Shown piece after piece: positions 49,719-57,379 of a stretch of DNA of 64,000 nucleotides; the first letter of the stretch is position 1, and the number at the start of each line of letters is the position of its first letter. The notes below the pieces were generated by a model. It saw only the letters and a list, made by a program, of their open reading frames with translations. It was not told the DNA's origin and searched no databases. Source of the stretch: V1-33 sp039795165. Lineage in GTDB: Bacteria; Verrucomicrobiota; Verrucomicrobiia; Verrucomicrobiales; V1-33. A program made the position numbers and the translations under genes. Where the stretch lies: assembly GCA_039795165.1 (NCBI GenBank), contig JBDKER010000029.1:1-64000 (forward strand). Direction: 5' to 3'.

Positions 49719-51661
49719 GGGGTGTGTGCCAGTTTCCGGATGATGGCATCGGCATCGTAGACGCAGCCGCCCCATGTGCCGCCGCTGGCGGCCTGGAGAG
49801 CGGCCCAGAGTCTGGTATCTTCCGGCAGTTCCGGATGAGGGGCGAGGTTTGGGTGCGGAGTACGTCCGGCGAGCAGGGCGGCTCCTTGTTCGGCGGTCAT
49901 GGGTTGCTCCATGGTGCCGAGGCAGTCGACGGATCCGGTCAGTTCGTGTCGGTTGATGAAGATGCGGATGCGGTCGCCGTCGCGCAATTTTCCGATGGGG
50001 CCGCCGGCGAGGGCTTCTGGGCCGATGTGGCCGATGCAGGCACCGGTGCTGACGCCGCTGAAGCGGGCATCGGTGAGGAGGGCGACGTGTTTGCCGAAGG
50101 GGAGGTGCTTGAGGGCGCTGGTGAGTTGATAGGTTTCCTCCATGCCAGTGCCCATGGGGCCGCAGCCGGCGAGGACGAGCACATCGCCCGCCTTGATGGA
50201 GCCGTTGCGGATGGCGGCCATGGCGGCGGCTTCGCTGGTGAAGAAACGGGCGGGGCCTTCGTGCCGGAAATTCCCATCTTCGGAGAGGACGGTGGGATCG
50301 ATCGATGTGCTTTTGATGACGGCTCCGTCGGGGGCGAGGTTTCCGGAGGGGAAGGCGGCGGTGGCCGTGAGTCCGGCCGCGAGGGCGGCGGCTGGTGGGA
50401 GGATCACGTGGTCTGGGTCGACGCCATCGAGCGAGCGCAGCAGATCCCGGAATCGTGTGCGGCGGGCGGAATTCTGCCATGCGGCGAGGACGGTTCCGAG
50501 GGGCTGTCCGGTGACCGTGAGGGCATCGCAGTCGAGCAGGCCGAGGTCGCGCAGGTGGAGCATGACTTCGGGCACGCCGCCGGCGAGGAAGACGCGGACG
50601 GTGGGGTGGTGCACGGGGCCGTTGGGCAGGACGCTGACGAGCCTTGGGGTGCGGCGGTTGATTTCCTGCCAGTCGCTGAGGACCGGGCGGCGCAGACCGG
50701 CGGCATGGGCGATGGCGGGAATGTGCAGCAGGAGATTGGTGGAGCCACCGAAGGCGGCGTGCACCGTCATGGCATTGCGCACGGCGGCATCGGTCAGGAT
50801 GTCGGCGGTGCGCAGATTGGCCTTTGCGAGTTGCGGGAGGAGCCGGGCCGCCCGGATGGCGACTTCGATCCAGACTGGCTGGCCGCTGGGGGCGAGGGCG
50901 CTGTGGGGTGGGGCGAGGCCGAGGGCTTCGGCGACCACCTGAGCGGTGGCGGCGGTTCCGAGGAACTGACAACCACCGCCAGGGGAAGCGCAGGCGCGGC
51001 AGCCCAGTTCGGCGGCTTCTTCGAGAGACACCATGCCATGGGAGAAGCGGGCACCGAGGGTCTGCACGGTGCCGGCGTCTTCGCCTGATTCCGGCGGCAG
51101 CATGACGCCGCCGGGCACGAGGACGGTGGGAAGGTCCTTCATGCCTGCCAGAGCCATCATCATGGCCGGGAGGCCCTTGTCGCACGTGGCAATGCCCATG
51201 ACGCCGCGGCGCCGGGGCAGGCTGCGCACGAGGCGGCGCAGCACGATTGCGGCATCGTTGCGGTACGGCAGGCTGTCGAACATGCCCGTGGTTCCCTGGG
51301 TCCGTCCGTCGCAGGGATCGCTGACAAAACCCGCGAAGGGAATGCCGCCGAGTTTCCGCAGTTCTTCGGCGGCGGCGCGCACCTGAAGGGCGATTTCCCA
51401 GTGTCCGGTATGGTATCCGAGGGCGATGGGTTTTCCCATGGGATCGCGCATGCCACCCTGGGTACTGAGGACGAGCCATTCGTCGCGACCGAGTTCCCCG
51501 GGCAGCCAGCCCATGGCGGCATTCTGCGACCAGCCGAAGAGATCGCCGCTTGGTTGGTCCCGCAGCATGGCGGGCGTCAGGGGCAGTCGGCCCGCCGGCC
51601 CCGGGGCGCGGGAAACAATGGAATACGTGTCGTCGGAAACCGGATCAAAGATGCCCTCCAT
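49715..51661 (-). CDS. YjhG/YagF-type dehydratase (IlvD/Edd family)
   Basis: A 648-residue iron-sulfur dehydratase; start at MEGIFDPVSDDTY (51661). The sequence follows E. coli YjhG/YagF (D-xylonate dehydratases) closely: RPSGDLFG-like QPSGDLFGWSQNAAMGW, SDPCDGRTQGTTGMFDSLPYRND, ATCDKGLPAMMMAL, GGGCQFLGTA, MTVHAAFGGSTNLLLHIPAIAH and TDARFSGVSTGACIGH. Cysteines in SDPCDG, ATCDKG and GGGCQF are the probable cluster ligands. Likely reaction: dehydration of a sugar acid such as D-xylonate to a 2-keto-3-deoxy acid. No sugar-acid transporter or aldolase is adjacent. It is coupled to the cyclo-ligase gene. Confidence 0.88.
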   Translation of the reverse strand: MEGIFDPVSDDTYSIVSRAPGPAGRLPLTPAMLRDQPSGDLFGWSQNAAMGWLPGELGRDEWLVLSTQGGMRDPMGKPIALGYHTGHWEIALQVRAAAEELRKLGGIPFAGFVSDPCDGRTQGTTGMFDSLPYRNDAAIVLRRLVRSLPRRRGVMGIATCDKGLPAMMMALAGMKDLPTVLVPGGVMLPPESGEDAGTVQTLGARFSHGMVSLEEAAELGCRACASPGGGCQFLGTAATAQVVAEALGLAPPHSALAPSGQPVWIEVAIRAARLLPQLAKANLRTADILTDAAVRNAMTVHAAFGGSTNLLLHIPAIAHAAGLRRPVLSDWQEINRRTPRLVSVLPNGPVHHPTVRVFLAGGVPEVMLHLRDLGLLDCDALTVTGQPLGTVLAAWQNSARRTRFRDLLRSLDGVDPDHVILPPAAALAAGLTATAAFPSGNLAPDGAVIKSTSIDPTVLSEDGNFRHEGPARFFTSEAAAMAAIRNGSIKAGDVLVLAGCGPMGTGMEETYQLTSALKHLPFGKHVALLTDARFSGVSTGACIGHIGPEALAGGPIGKLRDGDRIRIFINRHELTGSVDCLGTMEQPMTAEQGAALLAGRTPHPNLAPHPELPEDTRLWAALQAASGGTWGGCVYDADAIIRKLAHTP

Positions 51662-51709
51662 GGCGGGTATCGTTCCATGACGTTCCGGGCAGTACAAGCA
51701 TGGAGGCGG

Positions 51710-52372
51710 CTATCCCGAGCCCGGCACAACCCTTGCGGGCGATCCTGCCACGGAAAGGTTGTCGGCAATATCCTTTGAGACCACGGAACCTGCGGCGACG
51801 CGTACGTTCCGGCCGATGGTGATTCCCGGAAGCACTACCGAGCGCAGACCGAGGAAGGAACCTGACCCTACGCGGACGTTGCCACCGAGGATGCTTCCGG
51901 CACCGACGTGCACGGCGTCGCCGATGATGGATTCGTGGCCGATTCCGGTCTGTCCGCCGATGATGGCGTGCTGCCCTACTGAGACCTCCGGGCCCACGGC
52001 GGCGAAGGCGTGTACCATGGTGCCGGATCCGATGGAGGCATGGGACATGATGAGGGCCGTGGGATGGATGAGGATGGGCAGATGGAAACCCAATTGCTCC
52101 AGTTGCCAGCCGCGCTGCTGGCGAGAGGCATTGTCGCCGATTGCGACGAAGGCGTGAAGGATTCCCCTGCGCAGCAATTCCGGCAGCAGGTTCCCTGATC
52201 CCAGTACCGGATGGCCGAGCACGGCTTTTCCGAGCATGTCTTCCCGCTCATCGATGAGCCCGTGGATAGCCCAGCCGCCGGCGTCCGCGATGATGCCGAG
52301 GACGGATTTGGCATGGCCACCGGCACCGTAGATCAGGAGGGGAGGAAGTGCGGGCTCGTGGTTCTCGTTCAT
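51710..52372 (-). CDS. PglD/NeuD-like sugar O-/N-acyltransferase
   Basis: A 220-residue protein with an N-terminal Rossmann-like segment (LLIYGAGGHAKSVLGII) and a C-terminal left-handed beta-helix of hexapeptide repeats (HASIGSGTMVHAFAAVGPEVSVG and so on). The catalytic His is likely in GQHAIIGG or IGHESIIGD. Related enzymes (PglD, PerB, NeuD) acetylate UDP-amino sugars or sialic acid for glycan synthesis. No other glycan gene is in the cluster. The start overlaps the BioC-like stop by ATGA. Confidence 0.85.
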   Translation of the reverse strand: MNENHEPALPPLLIYGAGGHAKSVLGIIADAGGWAIHGLIDEREDMLGKAVLGHPVLGSGNLLPELLRRGILHAFVAIGDNASRQQRGWQLEQLGFHLPILIHPTALIMSHASIGSGTMVHAFAAVGPEVSVGQHAIIGGQTGIGHESIIGDAVHVGAGSILGGNVRVGSGSFLGLRSVVLPGITIGRNVRVAAGSVVSKDIADNLSVAGSPARVVPGSG

Positions 52373-53163
52373 GGGACGTGAGCCCTCAAGCAGAGTGTGA
52401 TGAGGTGGTAGGTGGCCGTGATGCCGCCGTCTGGTGCAGCGAAACGGGAGGAGTATTCCCTGAGCATGGCATGGTAGACCGACCTTCGGAGTGGGCGGGA
52501 TGGGCCGGAGGGCGCGGCATTGGCTCCGGCCTGCTGAATGGAAGCGAGGAAGGCGCGGACGTCCGGGAAGTTCTGGACGACCTTTGCTTCCTGCATGTCC
52601 GCTTTGGGGAAGATGGAGAGCCATTGTGCTGCCGATGGTGTCTGCAGGACGCGGTCGATGCCGGTTTCCACGGCGGCGAAGGATGCGCGCAGTTCGTGGA
52701 AGGTATCCGGTCCAAAGGTGGCGACGGCGAGCAGGCCGCCGGGGCGCAGGAGGCTCTGGCACTTCTGCAGGGTTTCGCGGGGCCGGGCGAACCACTGGAC
52801 GGCAGCACTTGAGCAGATGAGATCGTACGGTCCGGGATTGAGCTTCACGTATTCCTCTGCATCGGCGACCGTGATGCGTGCCGATGGGCATCGCTGGGCG
52901 GTCATGACTGCCATTTCCGGAGCGAGGTCCACGGCGGTGACTTCGGCATCCGGATACTGGTGGCTGAGCCATGTGGTGAGTGCGCCGGTTCCGCAGCCGA
53001 GTTCGAGGATGCGGTAGGTGTTTTCCTTGGCTCGGTGCGATGCGATGCGGCAGGCGAGGTTGCGCCACAGTTCCGCCTGCACGGGAGTGACATCGTCGTA
53101 GCTGGCCGCGTGCGATCCAAACCGCCGGGCGATCAGTGATTTGTCGGGTGGCTGAGGGGTCAC
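52369..53163 (-). CDS. bioC: BioC-like malonyl-ACP O-methyltransferase
   Basis: A 264-residue class I SAM methyltransferase if it begins at the GTG at 53163 (MTPQPPDKSLIARRFG), which matches the usual BioC beginning; an upstream GTG at 53253 would add 30 unconserved residues. RRFGSHAASYDDVTPVQ, the SAM motif ILELGCGTGALT, AVDLAPEM and FGPDTFHELRASF are characteristic. BioC methylates malonyl-ACP to start the pimeloyl moiety of biotin. A BioH-like esterase occurs 49 kb away. No other bio genes adjoin; instead it starts an overlapping operon with PglD-like, YjhG-like and cyclo-ligase genes. Confidence 0.8.
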   Translation of the reverse strand: MTPQPPDKSLIARRFGSHAASYDDVTPVQAELWRNLACRIASHRAKENTYRILELGCGTGALTTWLSHQYPDAEVTAVDLAPEMAVMTAQRCPSARITVADAEEYVKLNPGPYDLICSSAAVQWFARPRETLQKCQSLLRPGGLLAVATFGPDTFHELRASFAAVETGIDRVLQTPSAAQWLSIFPKADMQEAKVVQNFPDVRAFLASIQQAGANAAPSGPSRPLRRSVYHAMLREYSSRFAAPDGGITATYHLITLCLRAHVP

Positions 53164-53333
53164 AGGGGATTGAGGAAGGGCGGAAGAGGGGAAGGGATCA
53201 GAGAAGGGTAGAATGAACGCTGCAATCGGTTTGCCGCCCGGGGTTTCGCGCACCTTTTTGCATGTCCTTGTTTTAGGGGACAGGCGAATTGGCGATTGCC
53301 CGCGGCGTGGGTGCTGTGGTGGAATGCGTGGGG

Positions 53334-54905
53334 ATGTCTGTTTCTCGCCATGTTTTCTGCTGTGCGGTGCTGCTGCTGTTTCCGGCGGTGGTGTGGGCGG
53401 GTTATGAAGACGACACGGGGTTCACGAGTCTTGCGGCGCGGCTGGGGTCGAGTCTGCCGACGGGGTCGGGCATCTCGGTGAGCATGGTCGAAAGCGGGAC
53501 GGCCTATCTTCCGCAGGCCGGCAGCGGGACTTTTGCGGGCAGTGGTGTGTTCAGTGGAAAATCCTTCACGGCGAAGAGCGGGGCTTCCGGGCTGAGTCTG
53601 CATGCCGAGCGGGTGGTCTATCATTTCTGCGGGCCGTACACTGATTCCGGCTCTGGCTGGGCGACCATGAGTCCAGACATTGGCCTTGTGGATGTTTATG
53701 AATCCTCGTCGTTCATTGATAATGGCTTCCTGCGGCCGGGAGCCACAAACACGGCACCGCTCACGGAGCTGCGCTCGCTGCAGAATCATTCGTGGATTCT
53801 TTATGCTGATGCGGCCAAGGCGAGTCTCTACAATGACCTTCTGAGGAGACTCGACTTTGCGATCAACCGCGATGGATTTCTGTGTCTGGCGGGAGTGAAT
53901 AACGGGGCGGGGGAGAAGACCCCGGAACTCATGGCCAGTGCCTACAACGCGCTCGCGGTTGGTCTCAGCAATGGGAACCACAGCCGTGGCGGGACGTCGG
54001 CGTTCGTGGATGGTCCCGGGCGGCTCAAGCCCGAGATCACGGTGCCGATAGACGCCACGAGCTGGGCGACGCCCTACACGGCGTCGGCGGCAGCCCTGCT
54101 GCGTCAGCGCAGTACCGCGACGGGGTCACCGCAGGCGACCCGTCCTCAGCTACTGAAGGCGATTCTGCTGGCCGGGGCCACGAAGGACGAATTTCCGTTC
54201 TGGTCGAAGTCGGCGCAGACGCCTCTTGATGCGGTTACGGGGGCAGGAGAGCTGAACATTGATCTGAGCGACGCCATCATGGCGGGAGGGGAGCAGGTTC
54301 CGAACCTTGCCGGGCCGCTGCCATTGATGGCGTGGGACTTCCATCAGCTGAGTGCGGGGAACACGGCGGATTACCTGCTGAGGGTACCGGCGGGCGAGGC
54401 GGGGACGGAACTATCTGCGTTCCTTGTCTGGCACCGCACGCTCACGGATCCAGCCGGTGGCGGTTTCAATCTGACGCCCGATCCGCTGGTTGATTTCAAT
54501 CTTTCGGTCGATCTGCTGCCGTCAGACGGGGGTGAACCCGTGAACGTCGATGCTAGCACGTCCACGGTGTTTAATCTGGAGCATGTCTGGAAGCGCAGTC
54601 TACCTGCGGGAACGTACCGGCTCCGGGTCAGCCGCGGCAGTGGCACGGCCCGCGAGTTTGCCATCGCATGGCGGCTCTCGACGGTCGGCTCTCTGCCGGA
54701 ACTTTCTGCGTTCCGTGCCGGGGATGTCATGCAGCTGACGGCGACGCGGCTGCTGCCGGGGCAGGCGTACCGGCTCGAATCGTCCGCCGATCTGGCGGTG
54801 TGGTCGGTGGATTCCTCCTTCACTGCGGTTGGGGCAACGTTCGCGTGGTCGCTGCCTGTCACGGAAGTGCGGCGCTTCTACCGGCTTGTGTGTGTGCCGC
54901 TCTGA
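53334..54905 (+). CDS. Secreted subtilisin-like (S8) protein with altered Asp motif
   Basis: A 523-residue exported protein; start at MSVSRHVFC (53334), cleavage near VVWAGY. It follows a PVC-type S8 branch: the usual DTG motif appears as SVSMVESG (Glu for Asp), the His is in LSLHAERVV, and the Ser is in DATSWATPYTASAAALL. ELMASAYNALAVGLSNGNHSRGG is also diagnostic. If Glu works as the acid, the triad may still function; otherwise it is a pseudo-peptidase. The final 80 residues match the C-terminal module shared by two other secreted proteins (GQAYRLESSADLAVW ... RRFYRLV). It begins a five-gene plus-strand series with DUF1501. Confidence 0.7.
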   Translation: MSVSRHVFCCAVLLLFPAVVWAGYEDDTGFTSLAARLGSSLPTGSGISVSMVESGTAYLPQAGSGTFAGSGVFSGKSFTAKSGASGLSLHAERVVYHFCGPYTDSGSGWATMSPDIGLVDVYESSSFIDNGFLRPGATNTAPLTELRSLQNHSWILYADAAKASLYNDLLRRLDFAINRDGFLCLAGVNNGAGEKTPELMASAYNALAVGLSNGNHSRGGTSAFVDGPGRLKPEITVPIDATSWATPYTASAAALLRQRSTATGSPQATRPQLLKAILLAGATKDEFPFWSKSAQTPLDAVTGAGELNIDLSDAIMAGGEQVPNLAGPLPLMAWDFHQLSAGNTADYLLRVPAGEAGTELSAFLVWHRTLTDPAGGGFNLTPDPLVDFNLSVDLLPSDGGEPVNVDASTSTVFNLEHVWKRSLPAGTYRLRVSRGSGTAREFAIAWRLSTVGSLPELSAFRAGDVMQLTATRLLPGQAYRLESSADLAVWSVDSSFTAVGATFAWSLPVTEVRRFYRLVCVPL

Positions 54906-54934
54906 GCCCATCAAGCGGCCAAGTAATCTCTGCC

Positions 54935-56353
54935 ATGATGGATTCACCGCATCTTCCCCGGCCATTTCTTTCGCGGCGCGCCCTGCTGCACCGGGCGGCG
55001 AATGGGTTCGGAGCGGCCCTGCTTCCGGCGATCCTTGGCGGGGCTGGTCGGGCGGCTGTGCCGCTGGCTCCGCATGCTGCGCCGCGTGCGCGCAACGTGA
55101 TTTTCCTTTTCATGGAAGGAGCGGTGTCCCAGGTGGATTCGTTCGATTACAAACCGGCGCTCGAGAAGCACCGCGGGAAGGATCCCCGGCAGGTGATCGG
55201 GCAATTGGAGAAGACGCAGTTCGACAGCATCGGGACCCTGCTGCCATCGCCATGGCCATTCCGGCAGCGCGGGCAGAGTGGTCACTGGATCAGCGAACTC
55301 TTTCCGCACATGGCGAGCCGGGCGGATGAACTCTGTGTGATTCATTCGATGACGTCGGCTTTTCCGGAGCACACGAGCGCCAACTATTTTCTGCATAGTG
55401 GCCTTGGGCTGCAGGGCCGGCCGAGCATGGGGGCGTGGGTGGCCTATGGACTTGGCAGCGACAATCAGGACCTGCCGGCCTTTGTGGTTCTCAATGGTGG
55501 CCAGATTCCTTCGGGCGGGCTCGATTGCTTCGGCAGCGGATTTCTGCCAGCCAGTTTTCAGGGATCGCTTTTCAATGCCAATGGCATGCCGGTGGCGAAT
55601 CTGGAACCTCCGGACCGCAACAGTGAGCGCCAGGCTGCGCGGCTGAGGCTGGCGCAGCGGCTCAATCATCTGACCCTGGCGGCGTCGGGTGGGGCTGATG
55701 CGCTTGAGAGTGCCATTGCCAATGCCGAGCTGGCCTCGCGCATGCAGACGGCGGTGCCGGGCATCCTTGATCTGTCCGGTGAATCTCCCGAGGTGCTGAG
55801 GATGTACGGGATGGAGGCACCTGATCCGCATACGAGAACGTACGCCCGGCAATGCCTGCTGGCCCGCCGCATGGTGGAACGCGGGGTCCGCTTCATTGAA
55901 CTGACCATACCGATGGTTGATGGCTACCAGCGCTGGGACGCCCATGGCAATCTCTTCCGGAATCATGGAGACAATGCCCGCGCGGTTGATCAGCCGATTG
56001 CCGGGCTCCTTGCCGACCTCCGGCAGCGTGGACTTCTCGACGAAACCCTCGTCATCTTCGCCAGCGAATTCGGCCGGACTCCCTTTGCGCAGGGAAGCGA
56101 CGGACGCGATCACAATGAGTTTGGATTCACGGCCTGGCTGGCGGGCGGCGGCGTCCGGCCGGGCATATCCTACGGAGCGACGGACGACTGGGGGTACAAG
56201 GCAGCCACGGAGCCCGTGGCCATCCACGATCTTCATGCCACCATGCTGCATCTTCTCGGCATGGATCACGAACGCCTCACCTTCCGGTCGGGCGGACGCG
56301 ATTTCCGGCTCACGGACGTCCATGGGCGCGTCCTGCATGACATCATTGCCTGA
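54935..56353 (+). CDS. DUF1501 family Tat-exported protein
   Basis: A 472-residue protein (start 54935; an adjacent ATG at 54938 is equivalent). Tat signal: LSRRALLHRAANGFGAALL. The DUF1501 body has NVIFLFMEGAVSQVDSFDYKP, HMASRADELCVIHSMTSAFPEH and VIFASEFGRTPFAQGSDGRDHN, the pattern of an alkaline-phosphatase/sulfatase-like fold. Enzymatic activity is unproven. In PVC bacteria DUF1501 proteins are paired with DUF1549/DUF1553 proteins; here that partner is two genes downstream with an unknown gene between. Confidence 0.9.
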   Translation: MMDSPHLPRPFLSRRALLHRAANGFGAALLPAILGGAGRAAVPLAPHAAPRARNVIFLFMEGAVSQVDSFDYKPALEKHRGKDPRQVIGQLEKTQFDSIGTLLPSPWPFRQRGQSGHWISELFPHMASRADELCVIHSMTSAFPEHTSANYFLHSGLGLQGRPSMGAWVAYGLGSDNQDLPAFVVLNGGQIPSGGLDCFGSGFLPASFQGSLFNANGMPVANLEPPDRNSERQAARLRLAQRLNHLTLAASGGADALESAIANAELASRMQTAVPGILDLSGESPEVLRMYGMEAPDPHTRTYARQCLLARRMVERGVRFIELTIPMVDGYQRWDAHGNLFRNHGDNARAVDQPIAGLLADLRQRGLLDETLVIFASEFGRTPFAQGSDGRDHNEFGFTAWLAGGGVRPGISYGATDDWGYKAATEPVAIHDLHATMLHLLGMDHERLTFRSGGRDFRLTDVHGRVLHDIIA

Positions 56354-56416
56354 TTCCGCGGAGAAAATCCGTGCATCTGCTGTCGAATCCGGCTGCTGGG
56401 CTGCGTATGGAGCGTG

Positions 56417-57379
56417 ATGATCCGCCGACGATTTCTTGCTGTTTCGATTCCGTTTGCTCTGGCTGCGCAGGCGGCTGTTCCGCCGGGTGCGGGGGCTGCG
56501 GTCAGTTACACATCGTTCGAGGGCAAGAAGGTTTCGCTCTTTCCGTGGCGTGGGAAGCGCATGGTGTTTCTGACGAAATCGGATGCGCACGACCCTGAGG
56601 TCATGGCGGCCCTCTGCGGGGTTTTCGACAAGGTGCACGATTTCTATCATGAGGCGACCGGCCGACTGCCTGAGAAGGCGAAGGAACTGGATGGCCTCAT
56701 CACGGTGGCGGAAGTTGATCAGACCTGCGGGGCTGCCTGCGGCTATCTGGGGGCGACAGGCATTGAGCTGACGCCGGGGGTTTTTGTGGAACTCTACGGT
56801 GGCTGGCAGAAGGACCAGTCGGTCGACCAGGCGCTGCCGTATGAATTCGGCCGCAACTTCTGGTTCTACAGTCCGCAGCTGGCCTATCAGAAGCCGGTGA
56901 GTGACCGTTCCGTGGTGACTGGCTATGCGGTTTTCATGCGGTTGATGGCGCTTGATGCGGCCGGGGCGAAGCTCGGTCCTTTCCGCGACCGCACGGGCTC
57001 GGAATTCCGTGCGATCATGGAATCGCTCGTGGACCTTCATGAAGCCGATCCGAAGTCGACGTGGGAAACGACCTTGCAGGTTGATGCGGCCCCGGAGAAT
57101 CCACTGGGGCTGAATGGCACCGACCTTTTTGCATCGTTCTGCCTGCGGCTGGCGCGCGACCACGGGGGCCTCAAGTTCGTGCGGCGGCTTTGGAAGGAAG
57201 TGGCGAAACTTCCGGCTGCGGCGTCCACGCAGGAAGCGGTCGATCATTTTGTGATCGCGGCGAGTGCGGCAGCCTCCACGGATCTGGCTCCGCTTTTCAC
57301 GAAGCGCTGGCGCTGGCCGATTTCTCCTGTTGGGGAGAAGGCTGCGGCGGCGGCGGCAGCGAATGCATCGAAGCCATGA
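56417..57379 (+). CDS. Exported protein of unknown function inserted in the DUF1501 operon
   Basis: A 320-residue exported protein; ATG at 56417 (MIRRRFLAV), cleavage near PPGAGAA. It has two cysteine pairs (LCGVF, QTCGAACG). The segment YEFGRNFWFY occupies the place where M60-like zinc peptidases have a HExxGHN-type helix, but the His and Glu ligands are replaced, so catalysis is unlikely if the resemblance is genuine. PGVFVELYGGWQ and VVTGYAVFMR are further distinctive parts. I recognise no named family. Its stop overlaps the start of the DUF1549/DUF1553 gene by ATGA, so a shared function is probable. Confidence 0.65.
   Translation: MIRRRFLAVSIPFALAAQAAVPPGAGAAVSYTSFEGKKVSLFPWRGKRMVFLTKSDAHDPEVMAALCGVFDKVHDFYHEATGRLPEKAKELDGLITVAEVDQTCGAACGYLGATGIELTPGVFVELYGGWQKDQSVDQALPYEFGRNFWFYSPQLAYQKPVSDRSVVTGYAVFMRLMALDAAGAKLGPFRDRTGSEFRAIMESLVDLHEADPKSTWETTLQVDAAPENPLGLNGTDLFASFCLRLARDHGGLKFVRRLWKEVAKLPAAASTQEAVDHFVIAASAAASTDLAPLFTKRWRWPISPVGEKAAAAAAANASKP

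Noticed and set aside
49719..51479. N-terminal extension of the 5-formyl-THF cyclo-ligase frame through the dehydratase gene
   Set aside because: The upstream part is Arg/Pro-rich and out of frame with the YjhG-like coding sequence; only the last 194 codons match a family.
54944..57247. A 767-codon open frame antisense to DUF1501 and the next gene
   Set aside because: Lies opposite two clear genes, shows no motif, and spans their intergenic gap; a GC-driven shadow.
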